From: Cycas panzhihuaensis
Lineage: Eukaryota > Cycadophyta
Direction: 5' to 3'
NCBI GenBank assembly: GCA_023213395.1
Contig: CM041465.1
Span: forward strand, 206,467,741-206,531,740
Length of the DNA stretch: 64,000 nt
Part shown: positions 41,488 through 53,557 of the stretch, piece by piece
Position numbering within the stretch: the stretch's first letter is position 1
How the letters are laid out: each line of letters begins with the position of its first letter
Translations under genes and position numbers: made by a program
The notes under the pieces: generated by a model
What the model was told of the DNA's origin: nothing
What the model saw: the letters and a program-made list of their open reading frames with translations, nothing else
Database searches by the model: none

Positions 41488-43605
41488 ACCCATTTCAGCC
41501 CTCAAACCCCACTAAGGAACTCAAAACCCTTAGTGTTGTTTGTATTCAATATGTTTTTTTACTAAAAATCAGCTTTCAAGTTATAATCTATAATCTAAAA
41601 TTGATCTGTGAAGATACTTAGCAATGCAGAGGCATTTTTCACTATTTTTAGTGAATTTTTTAATCAAAAACTGAGTTTGCTTACTCGTTTTTACTCATAC
41701 TAAGCTAGCTGTCCAAAATCTGCCACTACAAGCAGCTGGAGGACAGTTCAAAGGAGAAGTTCAGTGTTTTATTGTAGGGTTTTGAACCCCACACAGTCGT
41801 ACGGCTATCATTTCATCACTATGATAAGGGCACCCTCCATAAACCTTCGGAAGGTTGATTCTCTCACGTTGAGCAATCTTTAGCTTTGAAATTTCAGAGA
41901 ATGAACTATATGGGTATTGTTCCCCTGCTCCAAAAATTTTAGCTCAAACTACTGAGAATTGGTGGAGATCTCATCGACTGAATCTCCACAGCTGCTGCCT
42001 GACCTCTGCCATCGTTCGACATGTTCAAAAATCATTTTTTCTTTCTTAATTTTTTCAAAAATCACTTTTCAATACTTTAGCCTTTGAACCTTGGGTTATA
42101 AAATAAGGAATATTTAAGGAATATTCCCTTTTTTATAACTTAAGTTACTCTAAAGTCCTTTTCAAAGTCATTAAAAATCTTTTTTTAAAGGCAAAATTCA
42201 AAGTTTCTTAATGATATTTTCACTAATGACTTTACTTTAGTGAAAAACAGCTAGATCAAGATCTTTTAAGCATTTTTTTACATTAAAAGTGACTTTTCTT
42301 CTCTTTATTAAGTCAATTTTGTAAATCAAGGCACTTTGCATAGTGGCCTTAGTCTAAATTTATTAAGAGAAAAATCATCTTTTTTTGTATCTTTGAAGCT
42401 AAAAATCTTCTAAGTATTGAGTGATTTCATTAAATCGCCAATACTAATTTGAATTCACTTATTTGAAGACTCAAAAATACTTTTTCTTAAGTGTTTTACA
42501 AGGCTCCCTGCGTGGTGTCCTTAGTGTTCAAGTTGTAAAAAATTCACATTTTAGCCTATGTCTTTTGGATCTTAAAGTTTTTCTAACACTTAATTAATGC
42601 TGCATAAGTGTTAATTGACTTTAAGTGAAGTGATTTTAAGTGTTTTCATATTGTAAAAGTGATATTTATCACTATTTTTTAAACACTTTTAAGGCACCTT
42701 GCATAGTGACCTAATGCCCTTAGTCACAAAAAGGGCTCAAAAACATTTTATACTTAATAAAAATCACTTCTCTTTTGATCGTTGAGACTATTTTAAAGTC
42801 CCAACACTTGGTGCTTGATGTCCATATTCATACAAGTGGTTCTCTTACCTTCACTTTTTTAGCATTAAAAGGAACCCACTTGTATCTTCATCACAAGTTT
42901 TACCTAACTTCATTTAGTACTTAAGCTTTTTTTCAAAAAAGTACTTCTTTGCAAAACTTATTGTAACAAGTATATGGTTTCTTACTTGGATCAACATAAG
43001 CACTATACTTCATTAAAGTGTTCATTGTAAAAACACTTCTAGTGTTCATATTAGTGTACTTACATTGCTTCTTCTTGAAGCCGCTTTCATTATAAAGCTT
43101 AATCAAAGCATTCTCATAAGTACATTTTCCAAGTAAAAGAAATCTAAGTTCACTTTAAAAACTGCTAAAAACTGACTCAAAATCTTGTTGGAGAGGCCCG
43201 AAAAAGGTTCAAACCTTACCTCTGAAATAACCTTAAGCTTGGTGCATTCCCTAGGGGACCAACCGACCGTACGGTCAATGCACGATAATTAAGATATCTT
43301 GAGGGAAAGGAGGTTCGAAAAGGGTGTTATTAGGGCTGTGAATCCTAAGGAAAGCATGGTACGTCCATGCAGATCAACCCTACCTACCTTGTCCTAGATT
43401 TAACTTGGCCAACTGTTGGATCTCCTCTATAAGATCAAAGTTAGACCAACTCCATAGCCTAGTCCTCCACCCCTCATCATTCCATTTAGTTGTTGGATCT
43501 TCTAGTAAGATCAAGACTGTTGGTTTCATTATAAGGTGGAACTTAAGCAACAAAAGCTTTAAGTTTCCAAGTTATCTGCTAGATTCAAGCTTTTATAACT
43601 GAAAC
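41488..43605 (+). other. RLC-3 untranslated leader
   Basis: This is non-coding and T-rich, diverged from the RLC-1 leader at 8712-10504 but alignable over its last 400 bp. That part includes CCGACCGTACGGTCAAT (about 43262) and the inverted repeat GATCTTCTAGTAAGATC (43497-43513). Confidence 0.7.
43497..43513 (+). repeat. Conserved short inverted repeat before gag
   Basis: GATCTTCTAGTAAGATC is a perfect 6-bp stem with a 5-base loop, about 95 bp before the gag start. A related GATCTCCTCTATAAGATC lies about 80 bp upstream. Both have counterparts in the RLC-1 leader. Confidence 0.55.
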
Positions 43606-44400
43606 ATGGCTGCTATAAGCATGCTAAATGCATGCACCATTTGATTAACAGGTCAAAATAATTATCAAGAATAGAAGAGACTCACTTAGAATTTATTGAT
43701 CATAAATGAATTTTGGGGTTATATTTCTAAGAGACTACCTCAACCTGTACCTGTTATCAATGGCAATGTAACTATGCAACCTGATGATGCTTTAGTTGCT
43801 GCTTGGGAAGCCAAAGATGAAATCACTTTGGCATTCCTTCATATGATTGTTGATGTGCATGTAGATCAGAACATTGCTTGTGCTATAACTTCTAAGAAAG
43901 CTTGGGACATTTTGTCCTCATTATATAAAAGACAAGATGAAGCTCGCATTTTAATGGTTAAAGCAAAATTGTATTCTGTTAAATTTGTCAAGCCCATGTC
44001 AGCTTTTCTTTCCTCCATCAAGGAGGTATGTAATGAACTGAATACACTAGGTAGTCCAGTTACAAGATATGAATTGATCGCATCCATCACCAAAGCTTTG
44101 CCCAAGGACTACAATGGCTTCATATCGTCTACTACAAGAGATGGTTCTCTCAAAACAATGACATTCAATGAATTTGAAAGTCTGCTACTTCAAGAAAAAT
44201 AAATCTACACTAAAGATAATGAAGAGGAACCATCCACATCAAGTGCATTCATGGCCAAATCAAAGGCCAAGCAGAACCCCAAACCTATACTCTCAAAGTA
44301 GTTTGGGAACATGAATATTGGGTTTTCAAGGATCAATGTTGTATGTCATTACTGTGGCAAACCTAGCCACATAGCACCTGATTGTCGAAAAAAGTAAGTA
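43606..44400 (+). pseudogene. RLC-3 gag
   Basis: ATG at 43606 opens MAAISMLNACTI, then after a TGA (Arg codon in origin) LTGQNNYQE, the standard copia gag start. Comparison with RLC-1 shows that the next TAG replaces the Trp of QEWKR. From 43696 to 44202 the frame is open: LLIINEFWGYISKR, DEITLAFLHMIVDVHVDQ, SKKAWDILSSLY, TRYELIASITKALP. An intact CCHC knuckle, CHYCGKPSHIAPDC, lies at about 44348. A Ser/Asn-rich tail ends at about 44400. Four or five stops inactivate it. Confidence 0.87.
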
Positions 44401-47400
44401 GATCTACGTTAACAGCAGTAGCAACCACGTCAACAAAATCAATGACAGTAGCAGCCATATCATCAGTACGAATAAAGATTCCAATAACAATAGTAGTAGT
44501 AGCAACCCCCTCAACCAAATCGAGGTATCTATCGAGGAGGTCAAAGAGTAAGGGGGGATTTTAGAGGTGGCAATCAATGCCACTTTAATTAGTTTGCAAA
44601 TGAAGACAAACTGTTTTGTGCATATCAAACATCTAAAGTTCATGAAACTTGGATTATTGATTCTGAAGCTTCACAACACATGATTGGAAGTGAAGAGCTC
44701 ATCACTGACATCAAGGAAGGTAAAGGTCAATCAGTGACCTTTGGGAACAATCAATCTGTTAAAATTTCTAAAATAGGCATAATAACTCCTTTTCATTCTT
44801 CATCAAATCCTTCCTCCTCATTTCTCGATGGCAATGCCTACTTCATACCTTCAATGGACAAGAACCTACTATATGTTAGCAAGTTGGACAAGCAACAGAT
44901 GAGCATCTTGTTCAAAAATAGGAAATGTATAATAAGTAACAAACATGACCAAGTAATAGCTGCTGGATATGAGGATCATGGCCTCTACAAATTGGATGCA
45001 AATAATATAACACTTGATTCTGCTTACTTTGGTTTAATTGTCACTCCATACTTGTCCAAGATGTAACTTTGGCATCAATGTCTAGGCCATTTGATCTTAG
45101 ACAACTTAAGGCAGATGATCAACAAAAATATGGTACATAGGCTTCCAAAGATTTATGGCACAAAATGTCTTTGTGAAGCATGCATAATGGGGACTCAGCA
45201 TCGCTTGCCTTTCCTTAAAGATAAAGCATGGCATGCATCACATCCTTTGTAGTTAGTATAGTCAGATTTATGTAGACCTATATCCACCGCATCTTTTGGA
45301 GGAGCTTTGTATTACATCTCCTTCATTAATAACTTTTCTCATAAAGTCTGGGTTTACTTCATCAAGCACAAGTCTGAAGCATTTTCTAAATTCAAAGAAT
45401 TCAAGCTTGAAGTAGAAAATGAGTCTGGCCACTCTATCAAAATATTAAGGACAGATAATAGAGGTGAATTTACTTCAAATAAATTCACCCAATACTGCAA
45501 GGATAATGGCATTCGGAGACAACTGACTATTCCTCACACTCCTCAACAAAATAGAGTCTCTGAACGAATGAACAGAACTTTGGCTATTAAAGCCAAAACA
45601 ATGATGCATGCACAAGGACTCACTCGAGCTTATTAGGTAGAAGAATTTCACACAGCTACCTATGTAGCCAATCGCAGTCCTAGTACAGCAGTTACCAATA
45701 TGATACCTGAGGAGGCATGGTCTGGCAAAAATCCAATTGTCAATCATTTGAGGATTTTTTGGTGCACTACTTATATGCACATCCCCAATCAGTAAAGAAC
45801 AAAATTAGACAAGCATAGTCTAAAATTTATCTTTGTAGGATATACCATTCATAGCAAAACAAGTTGTATGATCCCATTGGGAAGAAAATGCATCTCTCAA
45901 GAGATGTCATCTTTGCTGAAGAAGATCATAAGGAGTTGCAAACAGCATCCATGCAACCTCCCATTGACAAAGGCAAGAAGATTATTGAGGCCTTCCTTCC
46001 CTCTCAGTCTTCTACTCCATGTACATCATCTACACCTGCTGGACCATCTACATCAATTGATTTTGCTTCACTTGATCCAAGCACATCTTCTGTTGATCAA
46101 CCACTTAGACCAGAAGGTCTTGAGGTTCAAGTCACTTCAATTCAAAAGTTACCAAAATGATACACTCAGACAGTACAGGACGGCCACATCATTGAAGGAA
46201 AACATCCATTAAAATACAGGCAGTAGACCAATTATGCACTTATGGCTTAAGTGCTATGTGTTGATGAGCCTTCCACTTTTGAGGAGGCTTTTAAAAATGA
46301 AAATTGTAAGGCTTCTATGGATGAAGAAATCCATTCTATTAAAAAGAATGGTACTTGGGATTTGGTTAAATTGCCTAAACACAAATAGGCAATTAGTTGT
46401 AAATAGGTCTACAAGACCAAATTCCATTCTGATGGTTCACTTAAGTGGTAGAAAGTCTGTCTTATGGCAAAAAGATTTAAACAAAAAGAAGATATAGATT
46501 ATGAGGAAACTTTTGCACCAGTAGCAAATATGAACACCATCAGACTCATTTTGGCCTTAGCTACTTAATGCAAATGGCCAGTCTATCAGATAGATGTGAA
46601 GAGTGCCTTTCTTAATGGCGATCTTCAGGAGGAGGTATACTTAGAGCAACCACCCAGTTACAAAGTATAAGGCAAGGAGCATTTTGTATATCACCTAAAA
46701 AAGGCGTTATATAGCTTGAAACAAGTTCCAAGAGCATGGTACTCAAAGATTGATGATTACTCCTTGAGATATGGGTTTTATCGATCTACTTCAGATCATA
46801 ATCTATATATAAACCATGAAAAGAACCATGTCATTTTTGTTGCCTTGTATGTAGATGACTTAGTGATCACTGGCAGTGATACTAAGATGATACACATTCT
46901 CCAAGATGACTTGAAGAGAAGTTTCGATATGACAGATCTTGGACTTCTCCATTACTTTTTAAGCTTTGAGATATCACAATAGCCACACTATATCTTCATC
47001 TTCCAAGCAAAATACTCTTGGGACATTTTACAGCAGTTCAAGATGCACGACTGCAAACTAGCACCTACACTAATAGAGAATGGATCTAAGCTTACTCTCA
47101 ATGAGGAAGTTACACCAGCAGATCCCACACTTTATCGATAGTTGATTGGGAGCCTCATTTATCTCACCAACACTTGACCGGACATCTCATTTGCAGTTGG
47201 GATTTGCTCTCGATACATGTCTTAACCTAATCAGATACATTGGAATGCAACTAAACGCATACTAAAATACATCAAAGGCACATTGTAGCATGGCCTTGAG
47301 TATGTGCATAATGAGAATTTCACTCTAGAAGGGTTCTCAGATTCTAATTGGGCAGGTTGCTAAGATAATAGGAGATCAACCTTAGGATATTATTTTTCTC

Positions 47401-47783
47401 TTGGTACAGCAGTTATTTCGTAAAGTTGTAAGAAGCAACCCAATATTACCTTGTCCTCTACCGAAGCTAAATACAAAGTTGCAATCAACGCAGCTTGTGA
47501 AGCTATCAGGCTACAACGAATTCTTGGGGAACTTGGACTTGAGCAAAACCACCCGATCAGGATATATTGTGACAATCAAAGTGTACTCAAGTTAGCCAAG
47601 AATCCAGTTTTTCATGCACGAACAAAACATCTCGAGGTTCACCATTACTTCATCAGAAAGCATGTGCAGAATAGTGAGATTAACCTCCAGTATAGACCTA
47701 TAGAGGAGCAGACAACAGATATCTTTACCAAGCCTCTTAGTAGAGAAAATTTTGTAAAATTCAGAGATGGTCTTGGTGTTTGA
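44401..47783 (+). pseudogene. RLC-3 pol: protease, integrase, RT, RNase H
   Basis: Protease: WIIDSEASQHMIG (near 44655), with DSGAS changed to DSEAS. Zinc region: LWHQCLGHLILDN and CEACIMGTQHR. Integrase (about 45250-45640): SDLCRPIS, ALYYISFINNF, LRTDNRGEF and PQQNRVSERMNR, so all three catalytic acids are kept but neighbouring Gly and Asp residues are changed. A 4-5 bp deletion near 45856 shifts the frame. [46 protein letters not shown] (46847 onward). RNase H: LSSTEAKYKVAINAACEAI, YCDNQSVLKLAKNP and TKHLEVHHYFIRKH, ending DGLGV with TGA 47783. Most stops are TAG, or TGA replacing CGA. Confidence 0.92.
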
Positions 47784-47798
47784 CTTAACATTGTAAAC

Positions 47799-47810
47799 AA
47801 TAAGAGGGGA
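47799..47810 (+). other. RLC-3 polypurine tract
   Basis: AATAAGAGGGGA directly abuts the TG of the 3' LTR, the normal primer for plus-strand DNA synthesis. Confidence 0.9.
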
Positions 47811-48365
47811 TGTTAAACATTTTGTTTACATGTTAAGATAATATACTTTAATTTTTATGTAATATGTGTACTTTTGTACTTTAGGGGTGACTTATCACTT
47901 AAGTAATAAAGTGCACACCCACATTCTTTCTAGTGACATAACGTTGTCACTAAAGGGTAAAATAGACCCTCATACATTTTTACTCACATGAGAGCCCAAA
48001 AGGATATATGTCCTACATGCAAGGCATGTATCTTGGATATTTGACACTTGTCAAACATCCAAGGCCTTAGGTCTCTCATTTCACTCTATATAATGAGACC
48101 TCTCCTCATTGTCTCATAAGAGAGTTTGAATTGTATTGTTATGATGTCAGTTTGTTAATCAAATTATTTATTCTTTTGGAGGTTGGACCAATTCCAACTC
48201 CACACATTTGGTATCATTTCTCTTGCTCCTTCATTTTATGCTTTGTCTCTTATGATTTTTTTCATCTTAAGAATATTATACTTGTTAAGTATTTGTGCTT
48301 CTAGAACTAGAGTGATCCTAGCTTCTAGATCTTGGGACTGTGAGGCCATTAGGCCTCTTTTCACA
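47811..48365 (+). repeat. RLC-3 3' LTR
   Basis: This 555-bp LTR runs from TGTTAAAC to TTCACA. It contains a TATA box at 48086-48093 and matches the RLC-1 LTRs along its length. Confidence 0.95.
48086..48093 (+). promoter_or_regulatory. LTR TATA box
   Basis: CTATATAA followed by TGAGACC lies in the middle of the LTR. The same place in RLC-1 reads CATATATTGAGACC. This is the expected core promoter of a copia LTR. Confidence 0.55.
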
Positions 48366-48370
48366 TTATA

Positions 48371-48419
48371 CTCATTTTTTAAGAGTATTTTAAGATTTAA
48401 TAGATATTAAATCGAATCA
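48371..48419 (-). repeat. RLG-1 5' LTR, outer end
   Basis: These are the last 49 bp of the LTR split by RLC-3. They align with 4316-4364 and end GAATCA, then the ATCCC duplication. Confidence 0.85.
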
Positions 48420-48640
48420 ATCCCATAGGCCTTTTATTAATGGCATGGATCCTTTTTTTAAAATATTGTAAAAAGGGATCCCACATGTATAGAAATACTC
48501 TACAATATCATGATCAATCTCCTCCCTAATCTTGTCAAGCATATCCTATGTGGGATTAATACTAGTTGTGTGCCTCTCTCACTTAGATAGTTCTAAAGTT
48601 GGTTGAACAATAAATAAAGCAGATAAAGTAATTAGAGGAT
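48420..48640 (-). pseudogene. hAT transposase relic, N-terminal part
   Basis: The minus strand reads DMLDKIREEIDHDIVEYFYT, followed by CGIPFYN. This matches the conserved D-x-x-I-A-R-F-FY-x-x-GIPF block that precedes the core of hAT transposases. It joins the part at 3275 once the 45-kb chromovirus stack is removed, with ATCCC on both sides. Further upstream, towards a BED zinc finger, I cannot recognise anything. Confidence 0.65.
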
Positions 48641-48869
48641 ATACTAAAAAAGCATACCCTCCTTGAATAGAAACTAGATAATAAGGTAATAAAAATAGTA
48701 GTTACCACATATTAGCCTTCAGCCTCATATATTTATTAATAAAAAATTAGTATTAGGCATCATTTATCTCACTGCAAACTTGAATTCCATACCTCTTCAG
48801 ACTACACAAATAGACAATAACCTTATGATACTATTAGCATAAAAGTTAATGTTATAGCCACTTGATTAA
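48641..48869. other. AT-rich DNA, no gene seen
   Basis: This may hold the 5' part of the hAT relic on the minus strand, but no motif is readable. Confidence 0.5.
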
Positions 48870-49161
48870 TGTTAAGTGTGGTTTAATTATTGTTAAGCCA
48901 AAAGGTGCAAATATTTCAAATGGTCATAACCAATGGGGTTGGATATATTATTTGGAAGATTATAAATAACCTCATAGGTCATTGCAAAATCATCCAACAA
49001 TTATCAATGTGATCTAATGTTCTTTTGTGGTGGAGATTTTACCAAAAATAAAATTCACGTAATTATTGTGTATTGTGTAATTGTGCTGTTTATTATTTAT
49101 TTGTTGTATATGATCAAGATTCTATAGTTTAGAATACATATATGTTTCATGTTTTCTTATA
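48870..49161 (+). repeat. Possible LTR of an older plus-strand element
   Basis: It begins TGTTAAGTGTGG and runs up to a TGGTATCAGAGC primer site that is split by RLX-4. An LTR is expected just before such a site, but the end lacks a clear CA and no second copy was found, so the borders are guesses. Confidence 0.35.
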
Positions 49162-49167
49162 TGGTAT
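49162..49167 (+). other. First half of a split primer-binding site
   Basis: TGGTAT here, with CAGAGC at 54649-54654, rebuilds TGGTATCAGAGC once RLX-4 and one GGTAT duplication are removed. This is an exact initiator-Met site on the plus strand. Confidence 0.65.
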
Positions 49168-49573
49168 TGAAGGAAAATAATATGATAGAGAACAAGGCAG
49201 AACATAAACAAATAACCATAGATCAATACATTATTATTGCATAAACATAAAGGCTTTTGTATTTAATCTAATTTTGAGAGAGAGCATTACAAATGTCTAA
49301 AAGTAGGCAGTGTATAAAGACACAAGTATTGCACACCCCTCTAAATATATAATTTAGGGGAGGAGGAAAACTCCTCAATCCCTAAAATTCAAACAACAAT
49401 AAAATATAACTTAAATTAATGCAAATGAACTTAACTCAAATTAAATCAAATTAACTTAACCTTACCTTATACTTACCTTCACATATGAGCACCCACATAT
49501 GTAAATTAGTGAGAGTGAGGTGTGCACTCCTGGTTGGAAGGTGGGAGTGGGGTGATGATCATTAACTCCAATA
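49168..49573 (-). repeat. RLX-4 3' LTR
   Basis: This 406-bp LTR begins TGAAGGAAAATAATATGAT in plus orientation and ends CCAATA, where the other copy has CCAACA. Confidence 0.93.
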
Positions 49574-49585
49574 TTTTCCCCCTTA
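49574..49585 (-). other. RLX-4 polypurine tract
   Basis: The minus strand reads TAAGGGGGAAAA, directly before the 3' LTR. Confidence 0.85.
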
Positions 49586-49655
49586 ATGGTCATCACGAAT
49601 AACTTGTCTTCTCTTTAAACTTATAAAATTTGTACTTGAAAAAAACTTTAAAAAT

Positions 49656-50285
49656 TTATTTTGTAGCTTGATCTTTATTAGCTTGTCTCATCCTTATAAT
49701 AATGTGTGTGTCTTCGATATTTACTGATGCAAAAAAATTATAAGTAAATATAGCATGATTCAAATGTGGAGGTGTGGCTGCAACTTTGACTTTATCAACT
49801 GGAACTTTAACTTTGTCTTCTAAAGTCTTTACATTATGAGTGACTATCATATCATCATATCTCTCTCCCTCAAATAGAGGGTCAAGTTTTTGTGTAACAA
49901 AATGATCATGTATTTGACTTAAATCTTCCTTGGTCTTGTCATTACAATCCACATGTTCTGGCACCTACCTCACATGCTCAACAAAATCAATGTTAAATTC
50001 ATTAAGAGTATCCCCCCCATAAGTATAAACCAAAATGTCCCACATGGATTTGGAAGCTGTTAGTTCACAAACTTTAGAAAAGACGTTATCATCTATAGTG
50101 CAAAATAGTAAAGTTAAGGCTTCATTGTCTTTTTTAATGTTTTTCTTAATATTAACACCATAGTCATCCTATAAGTATTTCCAAATATCATGTGTAATAA
50201 AATAATATTACATTGTCTTATGCCATAGTGAAAAATTATGGCTATCAAATATAGACAATTATAGTTTATTAAGATTTATTACCAT
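49656..50285 (-). pseudogene. RLX-4 gag
   Basis: The ATG at 50285 opens MVINLNKL, then after a stop (Gln in origin) LSIFDSHNFSLWHKTM and FITHDIWKYL, then KKDNEALTLLFCTIDDNVF and LTASKSMWDILVYTYGGD. This is the copia gag capsid (UBN2 type). The frame stays constant to the stop at 49656, interrupted by three or four TAA/TAG codons at probable Gln positions. The last 100 codons (49656-49964) are open, charged, and lack a CCHC knuckle. No protease, integrase or RT follows; the polypurine tract comes 70 bp later. Confidence 0.75.
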
Positions 50286-53269
50286 TTTACAGAAAACTTT
50301 AGTACATAAAAAGGAATCTACTTTTACCAAGTTAAAAAACTCAATAAATGAATAAACTTATGTGATATCAAATATACTCTTTGAAAGAAATGTAATCCCC
50401 TTTGAAAAAATGGAAGGTGCCTTTGGAAAGTATATCAACTAAATGTAATTGTTATAAGTGCAAGAAGTAAGTGAAAGTCCATTAGGATATACTGAATTCT
50501 CAAGTTTAGCACCTTCAAGGATATACTAAACAATGTCATAATAAAGTGAAATTATACTAATACGAAGATCAATGAAAAAACTATTCAATGGAACTGACCA
50601 TTTTGAAAACAGGTTCCTAGAAGTCAATATTTTAATGAACCAAAGATATAGTCCTCTTTTTTAAGCTTAACGAGAGCCTATGGCTCAAAACATTATAAAA
50701 ATTGCTAATAAAAAACTTGTAGAGCAATGTGAAATGGTCAAATATGGTTTAAAGAGCTGCTTAATATATTTTCAATTAAAAAAATTTTAGAAATCATATA
50801 TGTAAATATGCAATAATGACAAATTAGAGGTTATTAAGTACCTCAACTTTGATGGCTTTGAAAATTAGCAAAAACACTTTAAAACTTATAAATAATAGTG
50901 TCAGTTCGAAGAGGAGTGAGTCAGCTTCCTAACAAAACTAAAGGATCTGAATTCTGATGTACAATAAAGAAGTTATAATAAAACTAGATAAAAATAATAA
51001 TATGTCGTTGCCGCCGTGATCACATAAACGATGAAACATTGACAGTGGTGATCTGTCGAAGCCCAAAGCAGATCAATATCTTCTCAAGATAATGGATCGA
51101 CCTGATAAGAATTAAAATAACTTGTATATATTTATATATTTATGTTAAAGAATAAAAAATATTAAAAAAATAGTGCACAGATGCTATTTAGAAAGAAAGT
51201 GGGTCCAGCAAGAAATCTGCTTGCAAATAAATAGAACAGTGCAGAGATCCCCACCGTTGTCTTCCTCCTCCTCTCCCGTGTAGATCAAACCCTACGTTGG
51301 AATAATGGTTGAAACTTCTTCACATCCTATTTATGCAGAGGAGGCCTTAGAACTACTCAATTGTGTGGCAACAACACCTTATAAATAAGAAATATATGTC
51401 GCCCTTCTAACTGCATTACAAACCAAAGAATGACACAAGAAAATCAAAGCACATTACATCAAGAAACATCTTCAATAGAGTGATTATTTTGCTAGAAAGG
51501 TATGTAGAGAAAGCTAGTATTATGAAGATATGATGTGTTTCTATAGGTATGTGTAAAGAAACAGCAGAAGAACATGTAGTCGGGATGGCTGGTATGACCT
51601 GATAGAAATATGGAACCAACAACTAGTTATACACTGGTTCAAGGATCAGGCATCTAACTAATCGCGGTTCATCGGCGACTGAGGCGAGTGCCTTATTTAC
51701 AGCCTTCAATAAAAAAACAAATACTTTAATGTGTATAGGGGTGGAGGACGCACGTTTACACATGGTTATAGTCAAGTTCTAGTTACCTATTTTTGATACG
51801 ACAAATATGAGAAACGTTTTTTTCTTTTTTCTTTTTTTCAAGCTTATAGGGCTCTGTGTTGTGTAAGCTTGTAAGTAAAGTCTGTGTGCAATGGGAAAGG
51901 GTACGGTGCTAGAAAGTCAGTAGGTATTAGGGCATAGTTGATCCTCCCCTCCTTCCTCTATGCGATGTGTCTAATCAATTCAAACGATAATCACCAACGA
52001 ATTTGGTGTAGAACGAGCTCTAGATCAGCAGTTTTGGTGTCAATTTTGGTGGAAAAATTATGGCGAATGGGTATTGTTTTTAGGTAGGATACCAAGGCAC
52101 CTAATAATAATTACAAGTAAATATTTTTTGTTTTCACATTTTGATAAAAGCTAAGTCCTTACAACACACTGTATATGTGAAGTAAATGCTTTAATTTTTT
52201 TAAAAAATGTTATCTTCGAGTAAAAGCTCTATAATAAAACTAAATAATGATAGCAGCCTTTTCTCGGTTACTTCCTTGGGTTATAGGGCATGTGAGAATT
52301 TTAGTTTTCTCGTTTTGATAAAAGTCAAGGTCTTATGCATCTGGTTTCTATAGTAGATCTTATAGAAGCAAATGGTTCAAGAAGCTGAGGACGAAAGGTT
52401 GCTATACTCAACAGATATTGACTGTTAGCCTTTATGTATTTGTTATCTTCGAGTCTCTTTCTCCCAAGATTCTAATGGTACCTTCTTCCTCTTTCTTAAA
52501 TAATAATTCATTTTTCCTATAGCAGGCATTATACACAAAATTGCAGAAAGTCGTATAACAATGATACGACCAACAAAATTACTCAAAAATTTGTGGGCTA
52601 AACAACAACTTAATGTGAAAAAATAATCACTGATCAAAGAACTGAATTCACAAGTTGCATTGGAAGAAGAGTTGGTTCTCCTTGTTATTGAAAGCTTGAT
52701 GGATGAAGGTGCTTTTACTAGTGGGTAATTACATTCGATGTCACAATCTAACTTTTCAGAGAAGGCATCAATCTGTTGTGTTGTGTACATATACTCTAGA
52801 TGTAACTGACATAGCTATATGTTTGTTTTTGTATCATCTAGAGAGATGGAGGAGATCTAAAGATGCATTGGGCTTCTGTTGAGCCTATAACTTGTACAAA
52901 AAAGGTGTAAATAATATTGGAGGAACTTTAAAGCACCTTAAAAAATAGATATAAATAATATTCCTACTATTGAAGAAGTTAATGATGCAGTTTATTCTTA
53001 TGAGTTTATTCCAAAAGTGTTGAGTTTTTTTTTAATTTTCAGTTGAAAAAGAATAATCTTTGTATAATATGTATATCATGGAAGAGATATTTCAAAAAAT
53101 ATATATTTATAGAGAAGCATGAAAAAAATTAGTGATTCAATGGAGCCACAAATAAAACCAAAAAATTTTTTAAATATATTGACAAAAATATATCAAATAA
53201 ATAAAATACATATATATTTATATCCGAAATATTTCAAATATGTTGGAGCAGATATGTCAAAGAACCAAG

Positions 53270-53271
<2 letters not shown>

Positions 53272-53307
<36 letters not shown>
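53272..53307. repeat. AT dinucleotide microsatellite, about 18 units
   Basis: A perfect AT run of 36 bp inside the RLX-4 leader. Confidence 0.95.
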
Positions 53308-53311
<4 letters not shown>

Positions 53312-53557
53312 TTAAATCTGAAAAAATACGAAGAACCTGGTAATGCAGTTGTGGCTAATTTGCAGCAGATTGACTTCCAAAGATGAGATCTTCTTCCACA
53401 CAAGTTGAAACTTCAAATAGATTTCTCTAGTAGATTGATCTGTTGTAGTATATGGCTTATCAAGCTGAATATGCACCAAATCTTGCACAGATCTAAAAAA
53501 AGATCGAGTAAATAAACCAAATGTATAAGAAATTCTCAAATATTTAATTAAAATATA

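Larger units (their letters stand above)
41225..48365 (+). mobile_element. RLC-3: Ty1/copia in the RLG-1 5' LTR
   Basis: This 7141-bp element has the duplication TTATA at 41220-41224 and 48366-48370. Ends are TGTTAAAC and TTCACA. Its 3' LTR is complete (47811-48365), but its 5' LTR is cut short. It is the same family as RLC-1. Pol is nearly full length, with one frameshift and about a dozen stops. Confidence 0.95.
3276..48419 (-). mobile_element. RLG-1: Ty3/gypsy chromovirus, host of three insertions
   Basis: This is an LTR retrotransposon transcribed on the minus strand. LTRs lie at 3276-4364 and at 40177-41224 plus 48371-48419. The 5-bp duplication ATCCC is present at 3271-3275 and 48420-48424. 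Reading right to left, the order is 5' LTR, primer site, gag with a zinc knuckle, protease, RT, RNase H, integrase, a chromodomain-like tail, polypurine tract and 3' LTR. Three later insertions (7593-22387, 22580-38858, 41225-48365) stretch it from about 6.9 kb to 45 kb. All genes have stop codons. It is itself inserted in a hAT transposase gene. Confidence 0.88.
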
